Below, in pieces: positions 16,259 to 24,994 of a stretch of DNA of 42,107 nt. The notes below the pieces were generated by a model. The model saw only the letters and a program-made list of their open reading frames with translations, did not search any database and had not been told where the DNA came from. The DNA is from Lentisphaeria bacterium (lineage in GTDB: Bacteria; Verrucomicrobiota; Lentisphaeria; Oligosphaerales; Oligosphaeraceae): contig JAQWBY010000003.1 in the NCBI GenBank assembly GCA_028706165.1, positions 1-42,107 on the forward strand. The letters run 5' to 3'. A program made the translations under genes and the position numbers. Every line of letters starts with the position of its first letter. Positions within the stretch are counted from its first letter, which is position 1.

Positions 16259-17041
16259 TTACGCATTGTGGTTCGGCCCGGCGGCCTTCTTGGCCACGAA
16301 GAGATGCGAGTACGACTTGCCGATGGCCATGTCGTCGGGGTAGGCGACCAGGTAGGCGAACTGGCTGATGACGATAGGGTCTTGGAAGAGCGGGTTTTTA
16401 GCGGTACTGAAGTCGATGCGTTTTTTGGTCACCAGCTTGGCTTCGCGGATGGAGAGGATATTGCAGAGGCCCTGGCCGAGGACGCGCTGCAGCGTGAAGC
16501 CGTGGGTGTTCAGCATCGCTTCGACGGCGTCGCGCGCGAAGATGTGCCGGTGATAGGGGTTGGTGGACGCGCCGTCGTCGCCGGTGCGTTCATAGCGCGG
16601 GTTGGGAACCGAGATGAGGAGGGTGCCGGACGGTTTGAGGGCACGGGCCAGCAGGCGCAGCAGGGCGTCTGGATGGTTGACGTGCTCGAGGATCTCGAAG
16701 GCGACGGCGAGGTCGTAGCGGTCGGGTGCGCAGGGGGACTCAGCGGCTGTGTTGTCGGCATCAAAAAGCCGGTAGGCGATATTGCGCGCGTGGTGGTGGG
16801 TTCGGGCATCGGCGAGGTAGTCGGCATTGACATCGAAGGCATCGACCTGCCGTGCGGCCTGAGCGAGGATGGCGCTGCCGTAGCCGTTGGCACAACCGAA
16901 ATCCGCTACCGTGCAGGTACCGTTTTGGATTTTGTTGATCGTGTCCTTGGCGAAGAGATAACGCCCGAGGTGCTCGATTTTGACCCAAAAGCACGGGTCT
17001 TCCTGCATAAACGGATCGATGAATTCGCGGTCAATCCACAT
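16259..17041 (-). CDS. Class I SAM-dependent methyltransferase
   Basis: The protein has 260 residues. 'VADFGCANGYGSAI' (residues 45-58) is motif I for S-adenosylmethionine binding. 'VDAFDVNADYL' gives the acidic residue that binds the ribose, 'YDLAVAFEILEHV' is motif IV, and 'LKPSGTLLISVPNP' is the post-motif strand of the Methyltransf_11/23 type. Such proteins commonly methylate small molecules, quinones or sugar intermediates, and the substrate cannot be inferred here. The N-terminal 40 residues and C-terminal 80 residues are not recognised. There is no obvious ribosome site before the ATG at 17041, so the start is less certain. The gene is alone on its strand, ends at the shared terminator, and begins next to the repeat-rich gap. 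Confidence 0.85.
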   Translation of the reverse strand: MWIDREFIDPFMQEDPCFWVKIEHLGRYLFAKDTINKIQNGTCTVADFGCANGYGSAILAQAARQVDAFDVNADYLADARTHHHARNIAYRLFDADNTAAESPCAPDRYDLAVAFEILEHVNHPDALLRLLARALKPSGTLLISVPNPRYERTGDDGASTNPYHRHIFARDAVEAMLNTHGFTLQRVLGQGLCNILSIREAKLVTKKRIDFSTAKNPLFQDPIVISQFAYLVAYPDDMAIGKSYSHLFVAKKAAGPNHNA

Positions 17042-17108
17042 GTGTGGGTCCTATTTTGGCGCCATTGTGGAGAAGGTCGGTGGGTTGTAGGCGTGTCGTT
17101 TGCCTAAG

Positions 17109-17546
17109 GTAATGTCGGCGACGGCACATGCCAGCGGTATCCCTGGCCGCGAAGCGGCAGAAGCGCTGAAAGCGCGAGACATACCAGGCCCAGGGCAAGC
17201 ACGCTGAAAGCGTGCGCCGCCCTGGGTACAACGGCGACTTTGTTCGTGTTCCTCGGCCCCTTTTGCCCCAGTCGGCGAAGCTGACTGGGACAAAAGGGGC
17301 AATGGAACTCACTTGCTTGCTGCGGCAATTTTGCGCTGTGCCCCTTCGTCGCAGGTCTTTTAGGCCGCCCCTTCAGGGCTCTTTTGGGTTGGGACACCTT
17401 ACCCAGGGCGACGCGCCCTGCGGGCGCTTGCCCTGGGCTATCTTAGGGCGCACCTTCGGTGCTCAAAACCTCGGCGAATGACCTTGTGCATGATTACCAA
17501 TCAACTCATCGCCGGCGATTGCCGCATGCTATGTGAAGAGCATTGC
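17109..17546 (-). repeat. Composite multi-hairpin element, copy 1
   Basis: A second copy of this element occurs in the opposite orientation at about 35836-36245. Shared modules in plus-strand order here are: gaagcggcagaagcgctgaa (near 17145), a cccagggc...gccctggg hairpin (near 17190-17226), the long stem 17256-17276/17280-17300, a gccg...agggc hairpin (near 17365), another cccagggc...gccctggg hairpin (17402-17438), and gcacc-ttc-ggtgc (17450-17462). Similarity continues past the hairpins to tgtgaagagcattg (17533-17546). Three stem base pairs differ between the copies in a compensated way. I see no ribosome site or conserved protein, so I treat it as non-coding. Confidence 0.85.
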
Positions 17547-17548
17547 TC

Positions 17549-17660
17549 CTATGAAATCCGCTGCCTGGTTGGCCACCCATGTGTAATGGCTGGGCGGCGG
17601 TTCGCCGCCCAGCCATTGGACCTTGCTTTCCGCCGACCTTTGCGGCAGCGGGTTTCATAG
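17549..17660. repeat. Nested inverted repeat abutting the composite element
   Basis: The outer arms ctatgaaatccgctgcc (17549-17565) and its complement (17644-17660) match at 16 of 17 positions. Inside, a perfect 15-bp stem with a 3-base loop lies at 17585-17599 and 17603-17617. The 112-base unit resembles a small non-autonomous palindromic repeat. Confidence 0.75.
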
Positions 17661-18030
17661 GCGCCATTGATACCGTGTGGACCACGGCTAAAGCGCAGCC
17701 CGCTTCGTGCGCGCGACCTTATAGGATGGGGGCCCCCTACGGTGGGGGGGCTGATTTCAAGAACCGCAGGAAAAATAGTCAAAAACTCGCCCTTTGACAA
17801 GTAAAAAAGACACCGAATAACAGCAAATTGTGGATCAGGATGATTTGAGCTGTCTTGTTCGTGTGATTTGGGCATTCATCGTTGTGAGTTCTGGTGAACC
17901 GATCGCGTCGCTCAGATGCCCGCTTTATTGCGGCGGTGAGCGACATTCCACCTTAGTCATGTCCCTCTTGTGCGCAGGTCGGCGGCGCTGGCAATAACGG
18001 CGTCTCAATGACTGTCCGACGACGCGAAAA

Positions 18031-18106
18031 GGTACTCGTTCAGTAACCACCCCGACGGAGAAAACCCCGGGGTTTTTCCCACCGGGGTGGTTACTGAACG
18101 AGTACC
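18031..18106. repeat. Perfect 23-bp inverted repeat with nested palindrome
   Basis: Arms 18031-18053 and 18084-18106 are perfect complements (ggtactcgttcagtaaccac... on the left). The 30-base centre contains aaaaccccggggtttt, itself a perfect palindrome. It lies 32 bases before the promoter of the beta-helix gene. It could be a regulatory hairpin or a mobile palindromic repeat. Confidence 0.85.
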
Positions 18107-18137
18107 GAGGCAGGGGTAATTACGGTTGCGGGGCATT

Positions 18138-18166
18138 TTGGAAACGGGGTAAAGCCCGTATATTAT
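18138..18166 (+). promoter_or_regulatory. Candidate sigma-70-like promoter of the beta-helix gene
   Basis: TTGGAA (18138-18143) and TATTAT (18161-18166) are 17 bases apart. Transcription would begin near 18173, about 52 bases before the ATG at 18225. Confidence 0.6.
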
Positions 18167-18224
18167 GCCGCTTGGTTCCGGGTGTCTTTCATGGCGAGTT
18201 CACAATAACGATGAGGTGGCGAAC

Positions 18225-20087
18225 ATGAAGTTAACGGGAGTATTGAGCATGGCGGCGACGATGACCATGAGTGGGCTGGTGGCTTCGGCGGCCAGTTATT
18301 ATGTGGACAGCAGCGGCGGCAATGACGGCAATGACGGCTTGCAGCCGGAAAGCGCTTGGCAGTCGCTGGCGCGGGTCAATGGTGCGGTTCTGGCGCCTGG
18401 TGATGAAGTGCTGTTCAAGCGCGGGGGGCTTTGGCGCGGCGTGCTGGTGCCGCGTTCTGGGGAGCCGGGCAAGCCGGTTCGCTATGCGGAATACGGCGAC
18501 GGGCCGCTGCCAATCCTGCAGGGCTCTGTTGCTGCTGATAATGCGGCCGACTGGCAGGAAGTCAAGCCAGGGATATGGCGGACATTGCCGGCGCGCATGG
18601 CCGATTTTCAAGCCCTTGTCAGCGATGCGGCGACCAAGCCCTGGGCACGGCACCAGGAGGGCGGCGCCGCCGTGGCCATCAGCAACGCCACTAATGACCA
18701 GGGGCTGAATGTGGTGACTCTGCTGGTAGAAAAGAGTGGCGTGAGCAACAACCACGTGCAGCTGTGGGGGCCGGAAATGCCCGAATTTGCCGAATGCATG
18801 GTGCTGCACATGCGCGGGCGCAGCAGCAAGGCGACGCGGCTGGAGAACATCAACATTTGTCAGAATAGCCTGCCGTGGACCCGCTATGCTAATGGCCGCA
18901 CGGATGTGACCTTGGGTGAAGCTTGGCAGGATTTCCAGATTGTCTTTGAGCGGGTGATTGGCGCGGTTCCGACCGTGCGGATATTGCACATGTCGGTGGG
19001 CGGGGTGTTGCCGGCGGAAGCGACGATTGAACTGCAGATTGTGCGGGCGGAAAGCTGCCGGCGGGTGGGGGGCATGGCCTTACCCGTCGATGTGGGCAAT
19101 GTCATTTTTGATCACGGACGGGCCTGTGGTTGGAAGAAGTGGTCTGAGGACGACTTGGTCAATGTTGGCGATTACTACTATTCGCCGCACAGTCAGTGCG
19201 TGTATTTGCGTCATGACGGCAATCCGGCCGTGGCGAACAAGAGCATTGAGCTGGCGCTGCGCACGACCATCATCAGCCAGGGCAGGGCGCATGACGTGCT
19301 CTATGAAAACCTCGCTGTGCGCTACGGCGCGGCCCATGGTTTTGGCGGCGGCGACACCAAGCGCATCGTCATTCGCGGCTGCGATATCTACTACATCGGT
19401 GGCGGTCATCAGTACACCAAGAAGGGCCGGCCCGTGCGTTTTGGCAACGGCATTGAATTTTGGGGCAATGCCGACGAGCACTTGGTGGAAAATAACCGCC
19501 TGTGGGAAATCTATGATGCGGCGCTGACCAATCAGGGGCGCGGCGATGGTGACAAGATCCGCTCCTTCGAGACCAACATCACCTATCGCAACAACGTGAT
19601 CTGGAATGCGGAGTATTCATTCGAATACTGGAACAACGATATTACGGAGAACATCTTCTTTGTCAATAACACCTGTGTGGACGCGGGGACGGTGTGGTCG
19701 CATGCCCAGCGCCCCAATCCCAATGGTGCGCATCTGATGTTCTACAACAACTCGGCCAAGACCAAGAATTTCGTCATCCGCGACAACATCTTCGTGAACA
19801 GCACCGAAGTGTGCATGCGCATTTGGAATGACTGGCAGGAGCCGCCCCTGTTGGACTACAATCTCTGGCATGGCGGCGGGCAGCCGCTGGTGCGTTTTGA
19901 GAAAAAGGGCGTCTTCGGACCGGACACCTTCGCCGCCTACCAGCAGCAATTCGGCTTTGATCGCAACTCGGTGATTGCCGAGCCGGTCTTTGTGGACCCT
20001 GCCCGGCGTGATTATCGCCTGGCGCCAAATTCGCCGGGGCGGCGCGGCGCGTCGGACGGCGGGGCCTTTGGTGCGCGGCTGCCCTGA
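18225..20087 (+). CDS. Secreted right-handed beta-helix protein (polysaccharide lyase-like)
   Basis: The protein has 620 residues from 18225. An in-frame ATG exists 60 bases upstream, but it overlaps the -10 box, while 18225 follows a ribosome site (gaggtgg) and opens a proper signal peptide (MKLTGVLSMAATMTMSGLVASAAS). The mature N-terminus 'YYVDSSGGNDGNDGLQPESAWQSL' with 'LAPGDEVLFKRGGLWRG' is typical of secreted right-handed parallel beta-helix proteins. The later part has beta-helix rungs such as 'NITYRNNVIWNAEYSFEYWNND' and 'FVIRDNIFVN'. Many relatives are polysaccharide lyases or glycan-binding proteins; the catalytic residues are not evident to me. It is the first gene of a run with the GH38 and GH42-like enzymes (68 bases to the next start). 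Confidence 0.85.
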   Translation: MKLTGVLSMAATMTMSGLVASAASYYVDSSGGNDGNDGLQPESAWQSLARVNGAVLAPGDEVLFKRGGLWRGVLVPRSGEPGKPVRYAEYGDGPLPILQGSVAADNAADWQEVKPGIWRTLPARMADFQALVSDAATKPWARHQEGGAAVAISNATNDQGLNVVTLLVEKSGVSNNHVQLWGPEMPEFAECMVLHMRGRSSKATRLENINICQNSLPWTRYANGRTDVTLGEAWQDFQIVFERVIGAVPTVRILHMSVGGVLPAEATIELQIVRAESCRRVGGMALPVDVGNVIFDHGRACGWKKWSEDDLVNVGDYYYSPHSQCVYLRHDGNPAVANKSIELALRTTIISQGRAHDVLYENLAVRYGAAHGFGGGDTKRIVIRGCDIYYIGGGHQYTKKGRPVRFGNGIEFWGNADEHLVENNRLWEIYDAALTNQGRGDGDKIRSFETNITYRNNVIWNAEYSFEYWNNDITENIFFVNNTCVDAGTVWSHAQRPNPNGAHLMFYNNSAKTKNFVIRDNIFVNSTEVCMRIWNDWQEPPLLDYNLWHGGGQPLVRFEKKGVFGPDTFAAYQQQFGFDRNSVIAEPVFVDPARRDYRLAPNSPGRRGASDGGAFGARLP

Positions 20088-20155
20088 GAGGCCTTGCCTG
20101 GTCGCAAGCGATATTGTCGATACCATCATTGAGATGTATGCACGAGGCGGAGCAT

Positions 20156-22741
20156 ATGGCGAGCAACGCGGATTTGAGCATCATTCCTTTTTCGCATCTT
20201 GATCTCTTTTGGGCGGGCACGCGTGAGGAATGTCTGTCTCGCGGCAGCCACATCATACGCGAGGCGCTGGCGCTGCTGGACGCGCATGACGACTTTCGCT
20301 TCATGATTGAGACGACCAACTTTCTTGAACACCATCTGAGCTGTTTTCCCGAGGACTGCGAACGCCTGCGGCGCTATGCGCAGGCGGGTCGTCTGGAGTT
20401 GGTGCCCTTGCGGTCGATCATCTACTCCCATCTGCCCAGTGGCGAGACGACCGTCCGCAATGTGCTGTATGGCCTGGATGAATGCCAGCGACTGCTGGGG
20501 GTGAGTCCAGACATCCTGAGCATGTCGGACATTCCCGGCGCGACGCCGCAGCTACCGCAGCTGACGGCGCAGTTTGGCATGCGGGTGTTGGTGTTGTCTC
20601 GTGGCTGCCCCGTGCATACGGATTTTGCGCGCTGGCATGGTCTGGATGGCACGGTGGTGGACGCGTACTATCCACTGCATTACGGCAGTCTCGCCAACAT
20701 GCTCTCGCCCTTCCCGGATCCCGAGCGGCGCGAGGCCGGCCGCAAGCGTTTCGCGGACTACTGCGCGGCTGTCGACTATCCGCAGATCATGCATTGGGGC
20801 ATGGACCTCTATGCGCCGACCGAGGACATCTATCAGTTCATCAAAAGCTGGAACGCCGAAGGCGTGCGACCTCTGCATTACGCCACCTTCAAGGAGTTCT
20901 TCGCCAAAACGACGCCTTCGGCGGTGAAGGAGCTCTACGGCGAGATTCCCAGTGAATGGCCGAACATCGAAAGCAGCTGGCCGGACTTGTGGCCGCAGGA
21001 CATCGCGGCCGAGATGATGCTCCATGACGCCGAGTGGCTTGCCGCCGTCAATGTCCTCATGGGGCGCGACGATCAGCCTGGAGCGGGCCTGCGGCAGGCA
21101 TGGGACTGGCTGCTGGACGGCATGGACCACAACCAGAATGGCATCGGCGGCGAAGTGGCTGACGAAGACAAACTGCGCCTGAAGACCAGCGCGCGGGACG
21201 TCGCCCGGCAGTGCTTCGAGGCCCTTAGCCGGCGTTTCGCGGCGCGGACGACGGCGCCGCGGCCGCACTCTTTCCCGATCGTCATTTACAACTCATTGTC
21301 CTGGCGTCGCAGCGAGCTGGTGCGGGCGCGCACAGCCGTGTACGGCGATAGCTTCGCCGCCATCCGGACCACGAACGTGCCACATAACGCGGTCAGGCTG
21401 ATCGACGACGCGGGGCGGGAAGTGCCCTACCGGCTGGTGCGCCATCTCAATATGGTCGCCGATACCTTCGAAGTGGAATTTTTCGCGCGGGACATTCCGG
21501 CTTTCGGCGCTCGGGCGTACTACCTCGAAGCGGCGGAGCGTGCGGCTTTGCCGGCGCCGGCGGGCGATATTCATGACGACCGCGATCTTGATCGCCGCTA
21601 TGGCAACCGCCCGGTCGACCGCGACGAGTTCGAGAACGACTTCTTCAAGGTCACCGTTGACCGCATCACTGGCGGCGTATCGATATACGACAAAGTCCAC
21701 GGTCGGCCGCTGGTTACCAACGCGGCGATGGTGGGCGTGGAAGAGCGCCGTGGCAACTACATCAGCAGCATGCCGTTGTCGGGACGGGTGTTGCCGGCGA
21801 TTATTGACAGCGTGGAGTGGCCCGTGCATGACGCACTGAGCACCGTAGTGGAGATCACTGGGCGCATCTACAATCAGCGTTTTACGCAGCGCTTGACGTT
21901 CTGGGCTGACCGGCCCTTGATTGAGCTGGAGAATCGTCTTGAATGGCGCGAGCACCGCTATGTGCGCATTGAGCAGAGCTTTCCGCTGCAGAGCACGGAA
22001 GACGTGCAGTGGCGTTACGGCGTGCCATTTGGGCAAGTGCGCTATCCCGAGAGCATCTACTACCGGAGCAATCCGGCGGAAACGGCCGCGCCCAGTCCGA
22101 CGAGCCAGTTCAAGGCAATGGATGTGACTGACGTGAGTACGATCCGCCTGGCGCGGGAGTGGGTCGATGGCGGCGATTCCGTGAGTGGCGTGACCATCGG
22201 CGCCGACCATCGCATGTGGGTGTTCACGGGCAACACGGCGAACTGCTGCATGCTGCGGGGTATTGGCTGTACCTCTGGCGGCGTGCAGGTCAACGAAGAC
22301 GGCAGCAAGACAAGCGTGCAGCGGCCGCCCTTCGGCGATTACGTCTTTCGGTTCCGGCTGGCGCCCCGTGATGCTGGGGTGCCGGTGTCGGGCCGTTGTG
22401 GCCACGAATTGAATGCGTCGTTGCGCTGCGTTGGCGTGGGCATGTCCCAGCCGGCGGCAGCGGGCACAGCAGTGGGGCTGTCCCTGCCGGGGTTGCCCGA
22501 TTGTAGTGACACGACCGTGGCCGTGTCGTGGGTGAAGACCGCCGAGGGGAAGCCCGGCGCGATCGTGCTGCGTTGCTATGAAAGCGCGGGCGCAGCGGCG
22601 TCCTTGCGCCTGCCGGCGCAAGCGGGCTACGCCTGGCGCTTGGCGGATTTACGGGAACGGCCTTTAGCGGACGAGCCGGGGGCGGCGTTGGCATTCAGGC
22701 CCTATGAGATCAAGACGCTGCTGCTCGTGCCGCAGGCATGA
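20156..22741 (+). CDS. Glycoside hydrolase family 38 (alpha-mannosidase-like)
   Basis: The protein has 861 residues and no signal peptide, so it is probably cytoplasmic. The start at 20156 follows gaggcggag; in-frame ATGs at 20114 and 20138 have weaker sites. The N-terminus 'PFSHLDLFWAG' gives the His14-x-Asp16 metal-ligand motif of GH38. 'ILSMSDIPGATPQLP' contains Asp125, which lies about 110 residues later, the spacing of the catalytic nucleophile in this family. The middle 'VIYNSLSWRRSELV' is the usual beginning of the GH38 C-terminal beta-domain. The last residues 'RPYEIKTLLLVP' are the typical ending. GH38 enzymes are zinc-dependent retaining alpha-mannosidases that act on mannose linkages of glycans. 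Its place between a beta-helix protein and a GH42-like enzyme suggests final trimming of imported oligosaccharides. Confidence 0.85.
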   Translation: MASNADLSIIPFSHLDLFWAGTREECLSRGSHIIREALALLDAHDDFRFMIETTNFLEHHLSCFPEDCERLRRYAQAGRLELVPLRSIIYSHLPSGETTVRNVLYGLDECQRLLGVSPDILSMSDIPGATPQLPQLTAQFGMRVLVLSRGCPVHTDFARWHGLDGTVVDAYYPLHYGSLANMLSPFPDPERREAGRKRFADYCAAVDYPQIMHWGMDLYAPTEDIYQFIKSWNAEGVRPLHYATFKEFFAKTTPSAVKELYGEIPSEWPNIESSWPDLWPQDIAAEMMLHDAEWLAAVNVLMGRDDQPGAGLRQAWDWLLDGMDHNQNGIGGEVADEDKLRLKTSARDVARQCFEALSRRFAARTTAPRPHSFPIVIYNSLSWRRSELVRARTAVYGDSFAAIRTTNVPHNAVRLIDDAGREVPYRLVRHLNMVADTFEVEFFARDIPAFGARAYYLEAAERAALPAPAGDIHDDRDLDRRYGNRPVDRDEFENDFFKVTVDRITGGVSIYDKVHGRPLVTNAAMVGVEERRGNYISSMPLSGRVLPAIIDSVEWPVHDALSTVVEITGRIYNQRFTQRLTFWADRPLIELENRLEWREHRYVRIEQSFPLQSTEDVQWRYGVPFGQVRYPESIYYRSNPAETAAPSPTSQFKAMDVTDVSTIRLAREWVDGGDSVSGVTIGADHRMWVFTGNTANCCMLRGIGCTSGGVQVNEDGSKTSVQRPPFGDYVFRFRLAPRDAGVPVSGRCGHELNASLRCVGVGMSQPAAAGTAVGLSLPGLPDCSDTTVAVSWVKTAEGKPGAIVLRCYESAGAAASLRLPAQAGYAWRLADLRERPLADEPGAALAFRPYEIKTLLLVPQA

Positions 22742-22801
22742 CTACTGCCCAGCGACCGATGTGAATCTTTGCCCGCCAAGCGGGCGACGGAAGGAGCTGT
22801 C

Positions 22802-24952
22802 ATGAGAGACGCTGACGTACGTGACTGCAATGGTTGTCCGACCCTCCACATTGATGGTCAGCCGGTGACCGGGTTGATGCACTGGAAATGGAACGTCGAG
22901 GAAGTCGATGCGGCCAATTTTGGCCGCTGCGGTGTGCAGTTGTTTTCGTTCATTGGCCAGTTGTGGTTGGGCGCGGGGCCGGACCCGTCTCAGCCGGTGG
23001 TCTACGGTGATGTGCAGACGCCGTTTCCGGCGATGACGCCCGAGGTGATTGACCGGACGATGCGGACTCTGCTGGCTGGCAATCCCGACGTGTTGGTGCT
23101 GCCGCGCATCCGCATGGTGCCGCCGGAGTGGTGGAAGCAGGCGCACCCCGGCGAACTGATGGTGCATTATTCGGTGGACAAACGCGAGTTTGTGCGTGGG
23201 CCGCTGGCGGCGGTGACGTCGTCGCGCTGGCTGGCCGACGCGACCCGGGCGTTGGTGGCGGCCGTGGAGTACTTCGAGGCGCATTGGGGCGAGCGGGTGA
23301 TCGGCTACCACACGGGGTTTGGGTGCTGCGCAGAACACGCCTATCTCTGGGGCAATGTCGTCAGTGATTACAGCACGCCGCAGCTCAGGGCCTTCCGTGA
23401 GTGGCTGCGTGGCAAGTACGGCAGCGTCGATGCGTTACGTACGGCCTGGGGGCAGCCCACGCTGGATTTCGCCACGGTGGAATTTCCGCCGCCGGCGAGC
23501 GTTTTGGGCGCCGCCACGTCGCAGTCGCCGCTGATGCTCGGTGCGAGCAGTCGCTGGCGGGTGGATTTCCAGCAGTTCACGGCTGAAGCCATGGCCGACT
23601 CGGTGATTCTGCAGGCCAAGACGGTCAAGCGGACGCTGGCCAAGCTGGGACGGCGGAAAGTCTACAGCACCTTCTATGGCTACATGAATCTGGAGGCCAA
23701 TAGTGGGGGGCATTTTGGCGTTGGTCACAACGCCCAGCAGCGGGTACTGAACTCACCGGACGTTGATTTGATCTGCGCGCCCATCAGCTACGCGGCGCGG
23801 CAGCCCGGCGGTTTCAGCACTGCGCAGGTGCTGCCCGGCAGTATTGGCCTGCATGGCAAACTCTACTACGGCGAGGACGACACCGGTACGCACCGGGCCA
23901 GCGCCCACCACGGCTTCGTCGCCAGCGATGCGGACAGTGCGGTCAATAATCTCCGACGCAATTTTCTCGACATCTGGCGTTCGGGTGGGTCGCTGTGGTG
24001 GATGGACCTGCGCGGGCAGGGCTGGTTCTACGACGATGCCTTGCTAGCTGAAATCACGCGTCTGCGGCAATTCGCCGACGAGACGCTGGTGCGGCGGCAA
24101 AGCACGGCCGAGATCGCGGTTTTTGCCAGTGACCGTAGCGAGCACGCCATGCGCGGCTTTCCCCTGCGTTTTGCGGGGCTGTTCATTGAACAGCAGCTGC
24201 ACGAGATTGCGGCGATCGGCGCACCGTACGACATCTTCCGCATTGAGGACCTGCCCGAGCTGGTTAAGCAGGGCCGTCTGCAGCAATACCGCTTCTGCGT
24301 GGTACTCAACGCGTTCATGGTCGACGACGCGTTGTTGCGGCTAATGCGCCAGCGTCTTTGTGCTGAAGGGCGGACCGTGCTGTGGTTTTATGCGCCGGCT
24401 TTGGTCCACGACGGCAACTGCGATGTGGAGCGGGCGAAGGCCCTGACCGGTATGGACTTCGCGCTCATCAACCAGGGCCGTGCGTCCATGCTGACGGAGA
24501 CCTGGCTGGCTGGCCAGCGCGTCGTCTATGGCTACAGCGGCAATCTCTTCCCACGCCTGAGCGGCAAAGACCCTGCGGCCGATAGTCTGGGCTATTATGT
24601 CGAGGGCACGAGCATTGTTGCCCCTGGCACGGGCGATGGCGCCGCGCTGATGGCGAAACGCCTGCCCGATTGGCGGTCCATCTGGAGCAGCTCGCCGGGC
24701 ATGCCGTCGCCTCTGCTGGCGCATTTTGCCGCCGAGGCCGGCGTGCATCTCTATGGTCGCCGCGGCGACCAGATACTCACCGGGCCGGGCTGGCTGGGCG
24801 TGCACGCGAAATGCACCGGGGAACTGACGCTCAGCCTCCCCGTGCCGGCGACGGTGCGCGACGCCTTCAGCGGTGAGGAACTCGGGCAAAACACCCGCTC
24901 CTTCACGGTGACCACGACCCGCGGTGAAACCAGGTTATTTAAGATTGGCTAG
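22802..24952 (+). CDS. GH42-like beta-galactosidase family protein
   Basis: The protein has 716 residues from 22802, where a good ribosome site (ggaaggag) precedes the ATG; an upstream in-frame ATG at 22769 has none. There is no signal peptide. Residues about 15-390 form a TIM barrel: 'VIGYHTGFGCCAEHAYLWGN' carries Glu178 as the candidate acid/base, followed by 'YSTPQLRAFREWLRGKYG', which is strongly GH42-like. 'KLYYGEDDTGTHR' provides Glu358 as the candidate nucleophile. Residues about 420-620 ('TAEIAVFASDRSEHAM', 'GRTVLWFYAPALVHDG') match the GH42 trimerisation domain. The acid/base block differs from the usual Asn-Glu pair, so this may be a divergent subfamily with another specificity. The gap of 60 bases to GH38 suggests one operon. 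Confidence 0.78.
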   Translation: MRDADVRDCNGCPTLHIDGQPVTGLMHWKWNVEEVDAANFGRCGVQLFSFIGQLWLGAGPDPSQPVVYGDVQTPFPAMTPEVIDRTMRTLLAGNPDVLVLPRIRMVPPEWWKQAHPGELMVHYSVDKREFVRGPLAAVTSSRWLADATRALVAAVEYFEAHWGERVIGYHTGFGCCAEHAYLWGNVVSDYSTPQLRAFREWLRGKYGSVDALRTAWGQPTLDFATVEFPPPASVLGAATSQSPLMLGASSRWRVDFQQFTAEAMADSVILQAKTVKRTLAKLGRRKVYSTFYGYMNLEANSGGHFGVGHNAQQRVLNSPDVDLICAPISYAARQPGGFSTAQVLPGSIGLHGKLYYGEDDTGTHRASAHHGFVASDADSAVNNLRRNFLDIWRSGGSLWWMDLRGQGWFYDDALLAEITRLRQFADETLVRRQSTAEIAVFASDRSEHAMRGFPLRFAGLFIEQQLHEIAAIGAPYDIFRIEDLPELVKQGRLQQYRFCVVLNAFMVDDALLRLMRQRLCAEGRTVLWFYAPALVHDGNCDVERAKALTGMDFALINQGRASMLTETWLAGQRVVYGYSGNLFPRLSGKDPAADSLGYYVEGTSIVAPGTGDGAALMAKRLPDWRSIWSSSPGMPSPLLAHFAAEAGVHLYGRRGDQILTGPGWLGVHAKCTGELTLSLPVPATVRDAFSGEELGQNTRSFTVTTTRGETRLFKIG

Positions 24953-24994
24953 AACGGGGCCGCGTAAGGCCGTGATGTCGTATAAGGAACACCG

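Larger units (their letters stand above)
17042..18224. other. Repeat-rich gene-free interval
   Basis: About 1.2 kb without a credible gene. From left to right it contains the composite hairpin element (about 17109-17546), a nested hairpin (17549-17660), a less structured stretch (17661-18030), a 76-bp nested palindrome (18031-18106) and a promoter (18138-18166). Open frames over the composite element are translations of hairpins and lack ribosome sites. Confidence 0.7.

Noticed and set aside
17104-17397. Apparent homologous small proteins here and at 36028-36246 ('PSQLRRLG' and 'SALLPLRG' in both)
   Set aside because: The similarity comes from the shared hairpin element; the base changes preserve stems and the frames lack ribosome sites.
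17794-17822. TTGACA followed 17 bases later by ATAACA, a possible promoter
   Set aside because: The -10 match is poor and no gene follows for 400 bases; the promoter at 18138-18166 is better placed.
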